A stretch of DNA of 12,825 nucleotides, taken from assembly GCA_903873355.1 (NCBI GenBank), contig CAIQOG010000634.1, positions 1 to 12,825 on the forward strand, given 5' to 3'. Positions 6,524-12,825 of this stretch are shown piece after piece. The position numbers and the translations under genes are program-made. Source of the stretch: an uncultured Bacteroidales bacterium. GTDB taxonomy: Bacteria > Bacteroidota > Bacteroidia > Bacteroidales > Paludibacteraceae. Under the pieces are notes generated by a model. That model made no database searches and had not been told where the DNA came from. It worked only from the letters and a program-made list of their open reading frames with translations. How positions within the stretch are numbered: position 1 is the stretch's first letter; every line of letters starts with the position of its first letter.

Positions 6524-7771
6524 CTACTTCACTTTTCCCTTTATTGCATCTGTCGGGTTCATTTTGGCAATTTTACGAGCCGGCAAATAACTGACGATGG
6601 CAGTAACAATAAGTATAAAAATCATGGTATTAATTACCAATCCGGGTGTTATAGTTGCATACATGGTGTCGGCCATAGGCACCCCAATTTCGCTTGCATC
6701 CATATTAAACGAATAACCATAAACAGCCATATAATACATAATAGGTGCTCCCCAAATTGTTCCAACTGCAAATGCAAGGATTGCATTAATAGTACCTTCG
6801 AGTGTAAAATGCCAAACTACTTGTCGCTTAGTCATTCCGAGTGCAATCAATGTTCCTATCTCACGCTGACGGCGGAAAATAGATAGAGTCTGCGTATCGA
6901 AAATGGCTAACATGGCCAGCAACAGGAATATAATATACATAAAACTGGTTCCGACCGATTTGGCTTTCACTAACATCATTGTCGATTCTGTAAGTTTCTC
7001 AATACTTTTAAATTCCCATCCCGAAACACTCTCTGTTTTTAATTCAGGTGATTTTAATAGTAAATTAGCACAATTAGTATTCATGGTCATTTTCTGAAGA
7101 CGGTCGAGCGGAATCCACAAAATACCATTGTCAATAGTGGGAATTGAAGATTTAAATATACCCACAACACGAATATCAGCTGCTTCGAAAGTTCCGTTTT
7201 TGTCACGCCAACGAAGCGTAACCAAATCATTCAGATGAAGTTTGGTTTGTTTGGCCATAAATGCACCCAAAATTACCGGAATTTCAGACCCCCCAACCCC
7301 CGAAGGTTGAGTTTTAGTAAGCATCTTTTGTGTTGGTATCTGTAGCAACTTCTGGTCAGGTCGAATTCCTTTGAGCAATACACCTTGCATTCTCCCTTGA
7401 GGATAAATACTTCCCTGAGTTATCAGAATCGGTTCAATTTTCCGATTATCAACATCCTTTTTGAATACAGCCGGTATTTCCACTGTGCTCGAATCGAATG
7501 TGAACGGATCAAAAGGGTCATATTTCGATTGCCAGTACTCACCACCGGCAATTTCCCATTTCACAGTATCGTCGACAGCCTGATTGCTCCAGCCTTTCAA
7601 AATTCCCTGCAAAATAATTATCAGCACAAAGGAAATTGAAAGAACAAATACATTGAGCCAGGTTTTCAGACCGTTACCTATTAAGCTTCTGAAAGCTGTT
7701 TTGAATAGGAATGTGCCTCCAAGTTTGCCCCCTAACCCCCTAAAGGGGGAATTTAAGTTAGAATCCTTCAT
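6524..7771 (-). CDS. ABC transporter permease, FtsX/MacB type, with repeat-derived segments
   Basis: The 415-residue partner permease. Membrane helices lie near 37-58, 272-296, 325-349 and 378-402, with a periplasmic domain between the first two. The coupling loop reads FRRQREIGTLIALGMTKRQV, the classic FtsX-family motif. It starts 7 bases after the ATPase gene, so the two are surely co-transcribed. Two parts look inserted. Residues 8-15 (SPFRGLGG) are encoded by a CCCCTAAAGGGG-type repeat at 7728-7749, which helps push the first helix about 20 residues further from the N-terminus than in the sister permease. Residues 154-162 (TQPSGVGGS) are encoded by a degenerate copy at 7286-7312. Both keep the reading frame and leave the hydrophobic core intact, so the gene is probably functional. 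Confidence 0.92.
   Translation of the reverse strand: MKDSNLNSPFRGLGGKLGGTFLFKTAFRSLIGNGLKTWLNVFVLSISFVLIIILQGILKGWSNQAVDDTVKWEIAGGEYWQSKYDPFDPFTFDSSTVEIPAVFKKDVDNRKIEPILITQGSIYPQGRMQGVLLKGIRPDQKLLQIPTQKMLTKTQPSGVGGSEIPVILGAFMAKQTKLHLNDLVTLRWRDKNGTFEAADIRVVGIFKSSIPTIDNGILWIPLDRLQKMTMNTNCANLLLKSPELKTESVSGWEFKSIEKLTESTMMLVKAKSVGTSFMYIIFLLLAMLAIFDTQTLSIFRRQREIGTLIALGMTKRQVVWHFTLEGTINAILAFAVGTIWGAPIMYYMAVYGYSFNMDASEIGVPMADTMYATITPGLVINTMIFILIVTAIVSYLPARKIAKMNPTDAIKGKVK
7286..7312. repeat. Degenerate C-rich repeat copy inside the permease gene
   Basis: The stretch CCCCCCAACCCCCGAAGG resembles CCCCCAACCCCTAAAGGGG of the 12114-12181 element, with a changed centre and a decayed right end. It lies in frame in the permease and codes residues 154-162. 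The identity of the two is read by eye; common descent is inference. Confidence 0.5.
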
Positions 7772-7827
7772 GACTATACTATTTATTTTGAGACTCTGAA
7801 AGTCCCCCTTTAGGGGGATTTAGGGGG
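7728..7827. repeat. Inverted pair of CCCCTAAAGGGG repeats at the ATPase/permease junction
   Basis: The left copy (7728-7749) reads CCCCCTAACCCCC followed by TAAAGGGGG. The right copy (7804-7827) is nearly its reverse complement. Each contains the palindrome CCCCCTAAAGGGGG or its equivalent, and together they can form a long stem around a loop of about 54 bases. The pair spans the junction of two genes: the right copy encodes the C-terminal SPLNPPKGG of the ATPase, and the left copy encodes SPFRGLGG near the N-terminus of the permease. The ATPase stop and permease start lie in the loop. The layout matches the pair at 12114-12181, pointing to one repeat family. Confidence 0.85.
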
Positions 7828-8507
7828 CTGATATCCTCCACAACCTTTCCATCCTGCAACCGGATTATTCTTCTCAGATAACCGATAACTTTTTCGTCAT
7901 GTGTGGCAAATATGAAACTGGTTTTCAGTTCTTCGTTCAACTTCACCATTGTTTGTAATATGTTGTGCGAGTTGGCTGAGTCGAGATTTGCAGTTGGTTC
8001 ATCTGCCAATACCAACATGGGGCGTTTTACCATAGCACGGGCAATAGCCACGCGCTGGCATTCACCACCTGAAAGCTGTGCCGGACGTGATTTCACCTTC
8101 TCGGTCAAACCTAACCACGCCAATGTTTCCATAACCCGTTTTTTACGTTCATCAGCATTAATATCGAGCAACAACAGCGGAAACTCAACATTCTCAAATA
8201 CCGTATAAACCGGCAATAAATTATAATGTTGAAATATAAAACCCAGCTTTTCCTTTCGGAGTTGCGCAGCTTCTTTTGGTGTCAGCTTACCCACCGACTT
8301 ACTCAAAACCACTACTTCACCTTCAGTTGGAATATCCAGCGAACCGATTATATTCAACAAAGTTGTTTTTCCTGAGCCACTGGGACCAACCAGTCCTGTG
8401 AATTCTCCTTCGGAAAACTGTAGGTTGATTCCATCTAATGCTGTAAACGAGCCCGTTCCGACAGGGAATTTTTTGACTAAATTCTTTACTTCTACAATTG
8501 TTTTCAT
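7779..8507 (-). CDS. ABC transporter ATP-binding protein, LolD/MacB type
   Basis: A 242-residue cytoplasmic ATPase. Walker A is GPSGSGKT (41-48), the Q-loop Gln is at 93 ([10 protein letters not shown], as in LolD/MacB/FtsE), the signature LSGGE is at 145-149, Walker B with catalytic Glu is MLVLADE (164-170), the D-loop is at 174-178 and the H-loop His at 203. The residue after LSGGE is Cys where Gln is usual. The domain ends near residue 224. The remaining 18 residues (SPLNPPKGG and after) come from the inverted repeat and are not part of the fold. It sits between the beta-barrel gene, 70 bases upstream, and the two permeases, and should energise both. LolD is the closest named relative, but no housekeeping role can be assigned. 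Confidence 0.95.
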   Translation of the reverse strand: MKTIVEVKNLVKKFPVGTGSFTALDGINLQFSEGEFTGLVGPSGSGKTTLLNIIGSLDIPTEGEVVVLSKSVGKLTPKEAAQLRKEKLGFIFQHYNLLPVYTVFENVEFPLLLLDINADERKKRVMETLAWLGLTEKVKSRPAQLSGGECQRVAIARAMVKRPMLVLADEPTANLDSANSHNILQTMVKLNEELKTSFIFATHDEKVIGYLRRIIRLQDGKVVEDISPLNPPKGGLSESQNK

Positions 8508-8577
8508 GTTACTAATTGATATTTGCTTTGCTATTTTTTTAGTTTAATTCGATATTAATTCGTAAAATTCTTATTTA

Positions 8578-9726
8578 TCAGAAATTATAATTCACCATAA
8601 CCTGTATCCCTTTTCCTGCAAACATATTCCGGCTTTGTGTCTGAGCAGTCACCAACTGCACATTATCAGGATTCCAATATCCGATAGCATAAATCGTAAA
8701 GTTGTCGTATGTTCGACCCCAGCTCAGGTAATTCATCCATTTATTCTGATCTGGCAAGTAAAATATCATTCCGGACAAATTATCCAGCATCGAGAGTGGA
8801 TAAGTCAGCATTGTTCCAACTACATTTACCGCATTACCTTCAACTAAAAATTTATCACCTGCATGATACCTGAAATACTCAATCGTCACTCCAAGTCCAT
8901 TTCCTAAGGGCACAGTATAGTCGGCACCAACATTCCACATATCCTGAACCTTAAAAGGAAGCAAAAAGGGATTATTCTGTGCGTCGGTAATAGTAATACT
9001 TGATTCAAACCACAATCCGATTCCTACATCCCATTTTCCATCCAATCCAATCCTGGTTTCATTGAACTCCTTACCCGACCCTATATTATAATTTAACCTT
9101 CGGTTATGTGTACTAACAGCAATTTCACCCGGACCAGCAGGCATTTCAAACCGTCCACCTATTTCAGGTTTCCACTCTGTCGAACCCCAAAGTTCATAGC
9201 CTTTCGGGTTTTTATTGCCAATCAGTCCCCAAAGCCACAAATTGGCATTATTCTGAAAAAAATATTTCCCCAATACGCCATAAACACCGTCGGTCAGTTG
9301 CAAGGGGTCTCGAACATCCATAGCATCGAACCACATCAACGGACGAAACATTTTAGCAGAACCAAAATTAATTTTCTGCAAACCGGCACGCACTTCCCAG
9401 TTATCGCCCGAATAACGCAACCAAATCCTGTAAGGTTTCAGTTGTCCCAAAATCGTATCGTTATGAAAACCTGTATAATTCAATGAACCGTTTATGTTGA
9501 TCGAAGCCTCAAAATCGAGTTTTGATTTAGCCGAAAGCTGAAAATTACCAAGTAAGGTAGGAACAAACCGCGCTCCAAACTGCATTGGGATAGGTGTTTG
9601 AAACTGCCCTATTCCCCATGCTGTCACCTGACCATTGAAGGAAAGGTGAGTTGAGTCATTTTGTCCTACTATTGAAAATAGGATAAAAGAAAATTGAAAA
9701 AGGAGTAATAGTCTTTTGGGATTCAT
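8578..9726 (-). CDS. Outer-membrane beta-barrel protein, DUF1302-like
   Basis: A 382-residue exported protein. A signal peptide covers about 1-21 (MNPKRLLLLFQFSFILFSIV), without a lipobox. The rest is alternating strand-like sequence, rich in aromatic residues and Gly/Asn turns, ending in VMVNYNF with a terminal Phe as outer-membrane barrels do. The segment WEVRAGLQKINFGSAKMFRP, then DAMDVRDPLQLTDGVYG, resembles the part of DUF1302/porin-like barrels where the strand motif GrQ precedes an NPRD-like turn. That match is by eye and moderate. It is first in the operon with the ATPase, two permeases and the LolA-like carrier, so it is the likely outer-membrane end of their pathway. Pore size and substrate cannot be read from the sequence. 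Confidence 0.75.
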   Translation of the reverse strand: MNPKRLLLLFQFSFILFSIVGQNDSTHLSFNGQVTAWGIGQFQTPIPMQFGARFVPTLLGNFQLSAKSKLDFEASININGSLNYTGFHNDTILGQLKPYRIWLRYSGDNWEVRAGLQKINFGSAKMFRPLMWFDAMDVRDPLQLTDGVYGVLGKYFFQNNANLWLWGLIGNKNPKGYELWGSTEWKPEIGGRFEMPAGPGEIAVSTHNRRLNYNIGSGKEFNETRIGLDGKWDVGIGLWFESSITITDAQNNPFLLPFKVQDMWNVGADYTVPLGNGLGVTIEYFRYHAGDKFLVEGNAVNVVGTMLTYPLSMLDNLSGMIFYLPDQNKWMNYLSWGRTYDNFTIYAIGYWNPDNVQLVTAQTQSRNMFAGKGIQVMVNYNF

Positions 9727-9879
9727 ATTTAAAAACTATTTAGCTGTAAAATTACATCATTAAACAATAACATAGTTATATTTTTTACTGTTTTTTTTAT
9801 GTCAATATCCTAAAAAGTTGATATTTATGCAATATATTATTTTTTCCTCCTGTTTTTTAGTTTGTTTTCAAAAAAAATC
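9727..9879. other. Divergent intergenic region between barrel operon and recX
   Basis: This AT-rich gap should hold the operon promoter reading leftwards. I see only imperfect -7 candidates on the minus strand: TAATTTTA at 9747-9754, about 20 bases before the start, and TATATTGC near 9830. Neither has a good TTTG partner, so no promoter is called. Confidence 0.4.
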
Positions 9880-9887
9880 TACCTTTG
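9861..9887 (+). promoter_or_regulatory. Promoter of recX
   Basis: TACCTTTG at 9880-9887 is an exact Bacteroidota -7 element, 21 bases before the recX ATG. TTTG at 9861-9864 may be the -33 box, though the 15-base spacing is a little short. Confidence 0.65.
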
Positions 9888-9908
9888 TAATAATTTAATA
9901 GCCTGAAA

Positions 9909-10376
9909 ATGAAGAAAGAATATACCGTGGATGAATTACTCCACAAAGCAGCGTCTTATTGTTCAATATCAGAGCATTGCATTTTCGACGTTGAAGAAAA
10001 ACTCACAGCATGGGGGGTTTGCGACAGTGATAAAAAAGAAATTATCAATCGTCTGATTTCGGAGGATTTTATTAACGAGAAACGCTTCTGCACGTACTTC
10101 GTAAAAGATAAATTTCGTTTCAATAAATGGGGTAAAATCAAGATTTCGTATGCGTTGAAACAAAAAGGACTGAAAGACGAACTGATAAACAAAGCGCTGG
10201 CTACCATCGATGACGGTGAATACGAAGAAATGCTGGCCTCTATACTAAAAACCAAACTCAAAGGTTTGAAATATGAATTTGAATACGAAAAACAGGGAAA
10301 ACTTTTCAATTTTGCTCAAAGTCGCGGGTTCGAGAGTCAGGTTATTTATCGCATTGTCAAATTAATTGACAAGTAA
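9909..10376 (+). CDS. recX: Regulatory protein RecX
   Basis: A 155-residue, mostly helical, charged protein built of three-helix RecX repeats. The first covers about 6-48 (LLHKAASYCSISEHCIFDVE through KKEIINRLISEDF). The hallmark of the second is FINEKRFCTYFVKDKFRFNK, followed by WGKIKISYALKQKGLKDELI. The third ends in NFAQSRGFESQVIYRIVKLI. RecX binds along the RecA filament groove and blocks its extension, limiting recombination and the SOS response. recA is not in the window. The ATG at 9909 fits both the promoter and the family start. The next gene begins 21 bases after the stop, so the two are probably co-transcribed. Confidence 0.93.
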   Translation: MKKEYTVDELLHKAASYCSISEHCIFDVEEKLTAWGVCDSDKKEIINRLISEDFINEKRFCTYFVKDKFRFNKWGKIKISYALKQKGLKDELINKALATIDDGEYEEMLASILKTKLKGLKYEFEYEKQGKLFNFAQSRGFESQVIYRIVKLIDK

Positions 10377-10397
10377 CAATTTCACAATAGAAAATAC

Positions 10398-11045
10398 ATG
10401 ACTTACAGCGAGAAAGAAGAACATTACAACAGCTATTCTCATTATTTGGGAATTGGTTTTAGTATAATTTTTGGTGGAAATTTAATCCTTCAAAAAGCCA
10501 TCCCGTCACATAATAGTTGGGCTATTTTCAGCGATGTGGTTTTTGTGGTTTTTATGACGCTAATGTACATGGCTTCCAGCACATATCATGCTGAAAAAAC
10601 TGAATCTATTAAGTTGAAACGCCGTAAGTTTGACCATGCGGCAATTTATACACAAATTGCCGGAAGTTACACCCCATTCACATTAATAGTTCTTCGACAG
10701 AACGGCGCCTGGGGCTGGTCGCTGTTTGGAATTATCTGGGTGGCTGCAATTTTTGGTGTTTCACTAAGTTTTATGAATAAGAAAAAAGGCAGTAAACTCG
10801 AAACTATCTGTTATGTAGCAATGGGTTGGGTGGTAGTTGTTGCTTTCAAACCACTGATTGACTCACTGAGTGCAACTAACTCTATGCCTGTACTTTACTG
10901 GCTTATTGGCGGAGGATTATTTTATACGGTTGGAGCTATTTTGTATCGCTTCAAACAAATTCCATACACACATGCTATTTTCCATTTATTTGTGTTGGGT
11001 GGAAGCATTTGTCATTTTATTGCTATTTGGAAAATAAAAATATAA
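10398..11045 (+). CDS. Hemolysin III family (PAQR-type) membrane protein
   Basis: A 215-residue protein with about seven membrane helices. The family landmarks are in order: the N-terminal EEHYNSYSHYLG (E7/E8, N11, H15), SSTYH (60-64), KFDHAAIYTQIAGSYTPF (Asp79, His80) and the C-terminal HAIFHLFVLGGSICHF with His192, His196 and His206. In PAQR relatives the first-bundle His, the Asp and the C-terminal His residues form a zinc site in the membrane, consistent with a hydrolase-like activity. The bacterial function is not settled, and the name hemolysin comes from one Bacillus protein. It probably shares a transcript with recX, and ends convergent to mnmA with only 24 bases between them and no clear terminator. 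Confidence 0.92.
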   Translation: MTYSEKEEHYNSYSHYLGIGFSIIFGGNLILQKAIPSHNSWAIFSDVVFVVFMTLMYMASSTYHAEKTESIKLKRRKFDHAAIYTQIAGSYTPFTLIVLRQNGAWGWSLFGIIWVAAIFGVSLSFMNKKKGSKLETICYVAMGWVVVVAFKPLIDSLSATNSMPVLYWLIGGGLFYTVGAILYRFKQIPYTHAIFHLFVLGGSICHFIAIWKIKI

Positions 11046-11069
11046 CAGCAAGTTGTTTGCAGTTTACTG

Positions 11070-12110
11070 TTATTCAATAAATCCTCCTCCCAAAATTCTC
11101 CCATCTCTGTAAAAAACAGCCGTTTGTCCGGGAGCTATTGATTCAAGCGGTTCAGCCAGTTCTACTTTTGCCTTACCTTTTTCCATAAAATTTACCCGAC
11201 ATAAGGTATTTTGTTTTCGGTAACGAATGCGGCAATAAATATCAAACGCATCGTTAAATTGGTTTTTATCCACCACATTCACGTTATGAATCTGAAACTC
11301 TGTTTTGTACATGGCAGCCAATGGAGCTAATATAACTTCATTCGTGTCGGCTTTAATTTCCTTTACAAACACTTTCCGGTTTAAATGTATCAAACCTCTC
11401 CTCTGCCCTACTGTATAAAGCGGAAAACCTTCATGACGACCAAGCACTTTGCCTTCCTCATCAATAAAATTACCTGAATAGATAAATTTATCGGGTTCTG
11501 TCAGCAGATTTTTCAAAAAAGGTCGGTAATCACCAGAGCAAAAACATGCTCCAAGACTATCTTTCTTTTCCGAAACTTTTTTGTACCCACGTTCGGCAGC
11601 CATGGTCCGCACTTCAGTTTTATGAAATTTTCCAAGTGGAAAAACAATGCGGGAAAGTTGTGCTTGAGTGAGTCCCCAAACAAAGAAACTCTGGTCTTTG
11701 TCCGGATCATTCCCTTCTGCCACAAAATAATGGTTGTTTTCCTGAATGATATTCACATAATGCCCCATGGCCACTTTATCGCAGCCAAGTCGGTCGGCTT
11801 CGTCAATTATCAGTTTCCATTTCAGTTCATTGTTGCATTTCACACACGGAAAAGGTGTTCGGCCACTCAGGTATTCGTCTACAAAATAGCCAACTACTTT
11901 TTCACGAAACACTTCACGGGCATCATACACTATGTGCTCAATGCCGAGCTGCCCGGCCAGCCGCTGAGCATCCTGTAAATGAGTATTTTCGCCTTCTTCC
12001 CAAAAACGAAAAGTAATGCCCACGACCTGGTAGCCCTGTTCCAACAAAAGAATGGCAGCAACCGAACTATCGGTGCCGCCACTCATACCTAGCAATATTT
12101 TTTGTTTCAT
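11070..12110 (-). CDS. mnmA: tRNA-specific 2-thiouridylase MnmA
   Basis: A 346-residue cytoplasmic enzyme that puts sulfur on position 2 of the wobble uridine (U34) of tRNAs for Lys, Glu and Gln, using ATP to adenylate the base. The PP-loop SGGTDSS is at 10-16. The first active-site cysteine region is TPFPCVKCNNELKW (Cys89, Cys92), where E. coli has Asp and Cys. The second is KKDSLGACFCSGDYRPFL (Cys189, Cys191), differing from the usual GICFIGER. GHY (116-118) and DKDQSFF (138-143) contact substrate in the family. The C-terminal TVGQRRGL and the barrel domain ending FYRDGRILGGGFIE are complete. E. coli MnmA has 368 residues. Bacteroidota often carry more than one MnmA-like gene, so this may be a paralogue with a narrower role. 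It follows the DUF3127 gene, separated by an inverted repeat that ends four bases before the start codon. Confidence 0.93.
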   Translation of the reverse strand: MKQKILLGMSGGTDSSVAAILLLEQGYQVVGITFRFWEEGENTHLQDAQRLAGQLGIEHIVYDAREVFREKVVGYFVDEYLSGRTPFPCVKCNNELKWKLIIDEADRLGCDKVAMGHYVNIIQENNHYFVAEGNDPDKDQSFFVWGLTQAQLSRIVFPLGKFHKTEVRTMAAERGYKKVSEKKDSLGACFCSGDYRPFLKNLLTEPDKFIYSGNFIDEEGKVLGRHEGFPLYTVGQRRGLIHLNRKVFVKEIKADTNEVILAPLAAMYKTEFQIHNVNVVDKNQFNDAFDIYCRIRYRKQNTLCRVNFMEKGKAKVELAEPLESIAPGQTAVFYRDGRILGGGFIE

Positions 12111-12113
12111 TTA

Positions 12114-12181
12114 CCCCAAACCCCTAAAGGGGCTTCAAATTTAATAGTACTGATTCATTACTCCCCTTTAGGGGTTGGGGG
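12114..12181. repeat. Inverted pair of CCCCTAAAGGGG repeats between DUF3127 gene and mnmA
   Basis: CCCCAAACCCCTAAAGGGG (12114-12132) and the near reverse complement at 12163-12181 form a 19-base stem with one mismatch around a 30-base loop. Each arm also holds its own 12-bp palindrome CCCCTAAAGGGG. The element fills almost the whole gap: the DUF3127 stop codon begins four bases to its right, and the mnmA ATG ends four bases to its left. On the minus-strand transcript it would fold just before mnmA and could lower read-through or cover the start site. Confidence 0.9.
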
Positions 12182-12184
12182 TTT

Positions 12185-12538
12185 TTAAAATGGCAAATCA
12201 CTACCTTCGCCGGCACCCGGAGCTACATCAAATGAAGCAACCGGAGTCGCTGAGGATGCAGGAGCAGCACTTACTGCACCTTTTTCTACTTTCCATGCAC
12301 GAACCGTTGTGTACCAACGACCGTTATATTCGCGGCTTTCCACGTCAAAACTTACTGTTACCTGATCGTCAATTCCCATTGGAAACTGATCAATCTTATC
12401 ATTAAATAAATTGAAACATATTTTCTTAGGATACTGATCTGCTGTCTCTAATACATAATCCTGTGAGCGCCATGTTCCGTTTTTGCCCTGTCCGGTTGCC
12501 GTTGGTAAAATGGCAATAATTTTTCCTGAAATTTCCAT
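12185..12538 (-). CDS. DUF3127 protein with SSB-like C-terminal tip
   Basis: A 117-residue protein matching the small DUF3127 family of Bacteroidota. Residues 1-85 are strand-rich (MEISGKIIAILPTATGQGKN, then TWRSQDYVLE, FDVESREYNGRWYTTVRAWK), in the pattern of an OB-fold. A Pro/Ala/Ser-rich linker (about 87-107) leads to the end GAGEGSDLPF. The whole plan (OB domain, flexible linker, acidic tip ending in Pro-Phe) copies single-stranded DNA-binding protein, whose DDDIPF-type tip recruits repair and replication enzymes. I infer nucleic-acid binding; no function is established for the family. It has a strong promoter of its own and leads a two-gene unit with mnmA. The ATG at 12538 is the only sensible start. 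Confidence 0.85.
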   Translation of the reverse strand: MEISGKIIAILPTATGQGKNGTWRSQDYVLETADQYPKKICFNLFNDKIDQFPMGIDDQVTVSFDVESREYNGRWYTTVRAWKVEKGAVSAAPASSATPVASFDVAPGAGEGSDLPF

Positions 12539-12574
12539 TATCTTGTTCGTTTATTAATTATTTATTTAGGAAGG

Positions 12575-12604
12575 CAAAGATAATCAAGAAAACTGAAGTT
12601 CAAA
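12575..12604 (-). promoter_or_regulatory. Promoter of the DUF3127-mnmA unit
   Basis: On the minus strand TTTG (12604-12601), an 18-base spacer and TATCTTTG (12582-12575) match both Bacteroidota promoter boxes. This is the best complete promoter in the window. The implied leader is about 30 bases. Confidence 0.8.
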
Positions 12605-12825
12605 CTATTTGCTGCAATTTTGAGAATAAAAAAATCCAGTAAAAACTCGTTTTATATTCAGATTCAATGTTTTAAGTAAATGGTAATTAATATTGATATG
12701 CTTATTATCACATAGTCCACAATAGTTTTGAGATAAAGATAAGACTAAGAACACATAGCATTATCCCGAATATCGGGATAATTTCAGATTATGTAAAAGT
12801 ATCGTCAGATACTTTTACTATGTGA
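12605..12825. other. AT-rich gene-free right end
   Basis: No reading frame here looks coding. The left part is plain AT-rich DNA; the part from 12708 carries the inverted repeats described separately. The next gene lies beyond the window. Confidence 0.6.
12708..12825. repeat. 8-bp inverted repeat enclosing two perfect hairpins
   Basis: TCACATAG (12708-12715) and CTATGTGA (12818-12825) are exact reverse complements, and the second ends at the window edge. CACATAG occurs again at 12752-12758. Between them stand two hairpins. In the first, ATTATCCCGA (12760-12769) pairs with TCGGGATAAT (12773-12782) across ATA. In the second, GTAAAAGTATC (12793-12803) pairs with GATACTTTTAC (12808-12818) across GTCA. 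The pattern suggests a small non-coding repeat element of the MITE or REP kind. Its true right end may lie outside. Confidence 0.55.

Noticed and set aside
1..12825. tRNA, rRNA, CRISPR array or transposase gene
   Set aside because: I looked for each and saw no tRNA cloverleaf ending, rRNA segment, regular spaced repeats or transposase-like protein in the window.

Overview
The window reads as chromosomal DNA of a member of the Bacteroidota, probably the Bacteroidales. The evidence is the Bacteroidota-type promoter element TAnnTTTG in front of several genes, a ribosomal protein S16 with a long Ala/Glu-rich tail, a HU-CCDC81/SPOR protein, a DUF3127 protein, and AT-rich DNA with few Shine-Dalgarno sites. 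No species can be named from the sequence.

Layout. Positions 1 to about 790 are a GC-rich island that does not match the rest. It holds an open reading frame fragment running in from the left edge (3-266), then about 500 bases without a convincing gene but full of inverted repeats. At about 790 the composition drops sharply to AT-rich, and a possible membrane-protein gene start on the minus strand (about 790-929) looks cut off there. Next come, on the minus strand, a thiamine-binding MTH1187/YkoF-type protein (1008-1298), rpsP (1455-2063) with its own terminator, and a one-pass membrane protein with a HU-CCDC81 head and a SPOR tail (2223-3131). Divergent from the last is rmlB (3246-4304, plus), which ends at a strong hairpin terminator shared with the convergent operon that follows.

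The central unit is a five-gene minus-strand operon (9726 down to 4396): an outer-membrane beta-barrel protein, a LolD/MacB-type ATPase, two FtsX/MacB-type permeases and a LolA-like periplasmic carrier. Together they could form one route from inner to outer membrane for a lipid or lipoprotein. This is inferred from family and gene order. After it come recX and a hemolysin III/PAQR-type membrane protein (plus strand), then, convergent to them, a minus-strand pair: a DUF3127 OB-fold protein with an SSB-like C-terminal tip, followed by mnmA.

Two things cut across the gene layout. A family of C/G-rich palindromic repeats (core CCCCTAAAGGGG) occurs as two inverted pairs, one spanning the ATPase/permease junction and coding in frame for a protein tail and a protein head, the other filling the DUF3127-mnmA gap. 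A degenerate single copy lies in frame inside the second permease. The right edge (12708-12825) carries an 8-bp inverted repeat enclosing two perfect hairpins, which looks like a small repeat element and not a gene.
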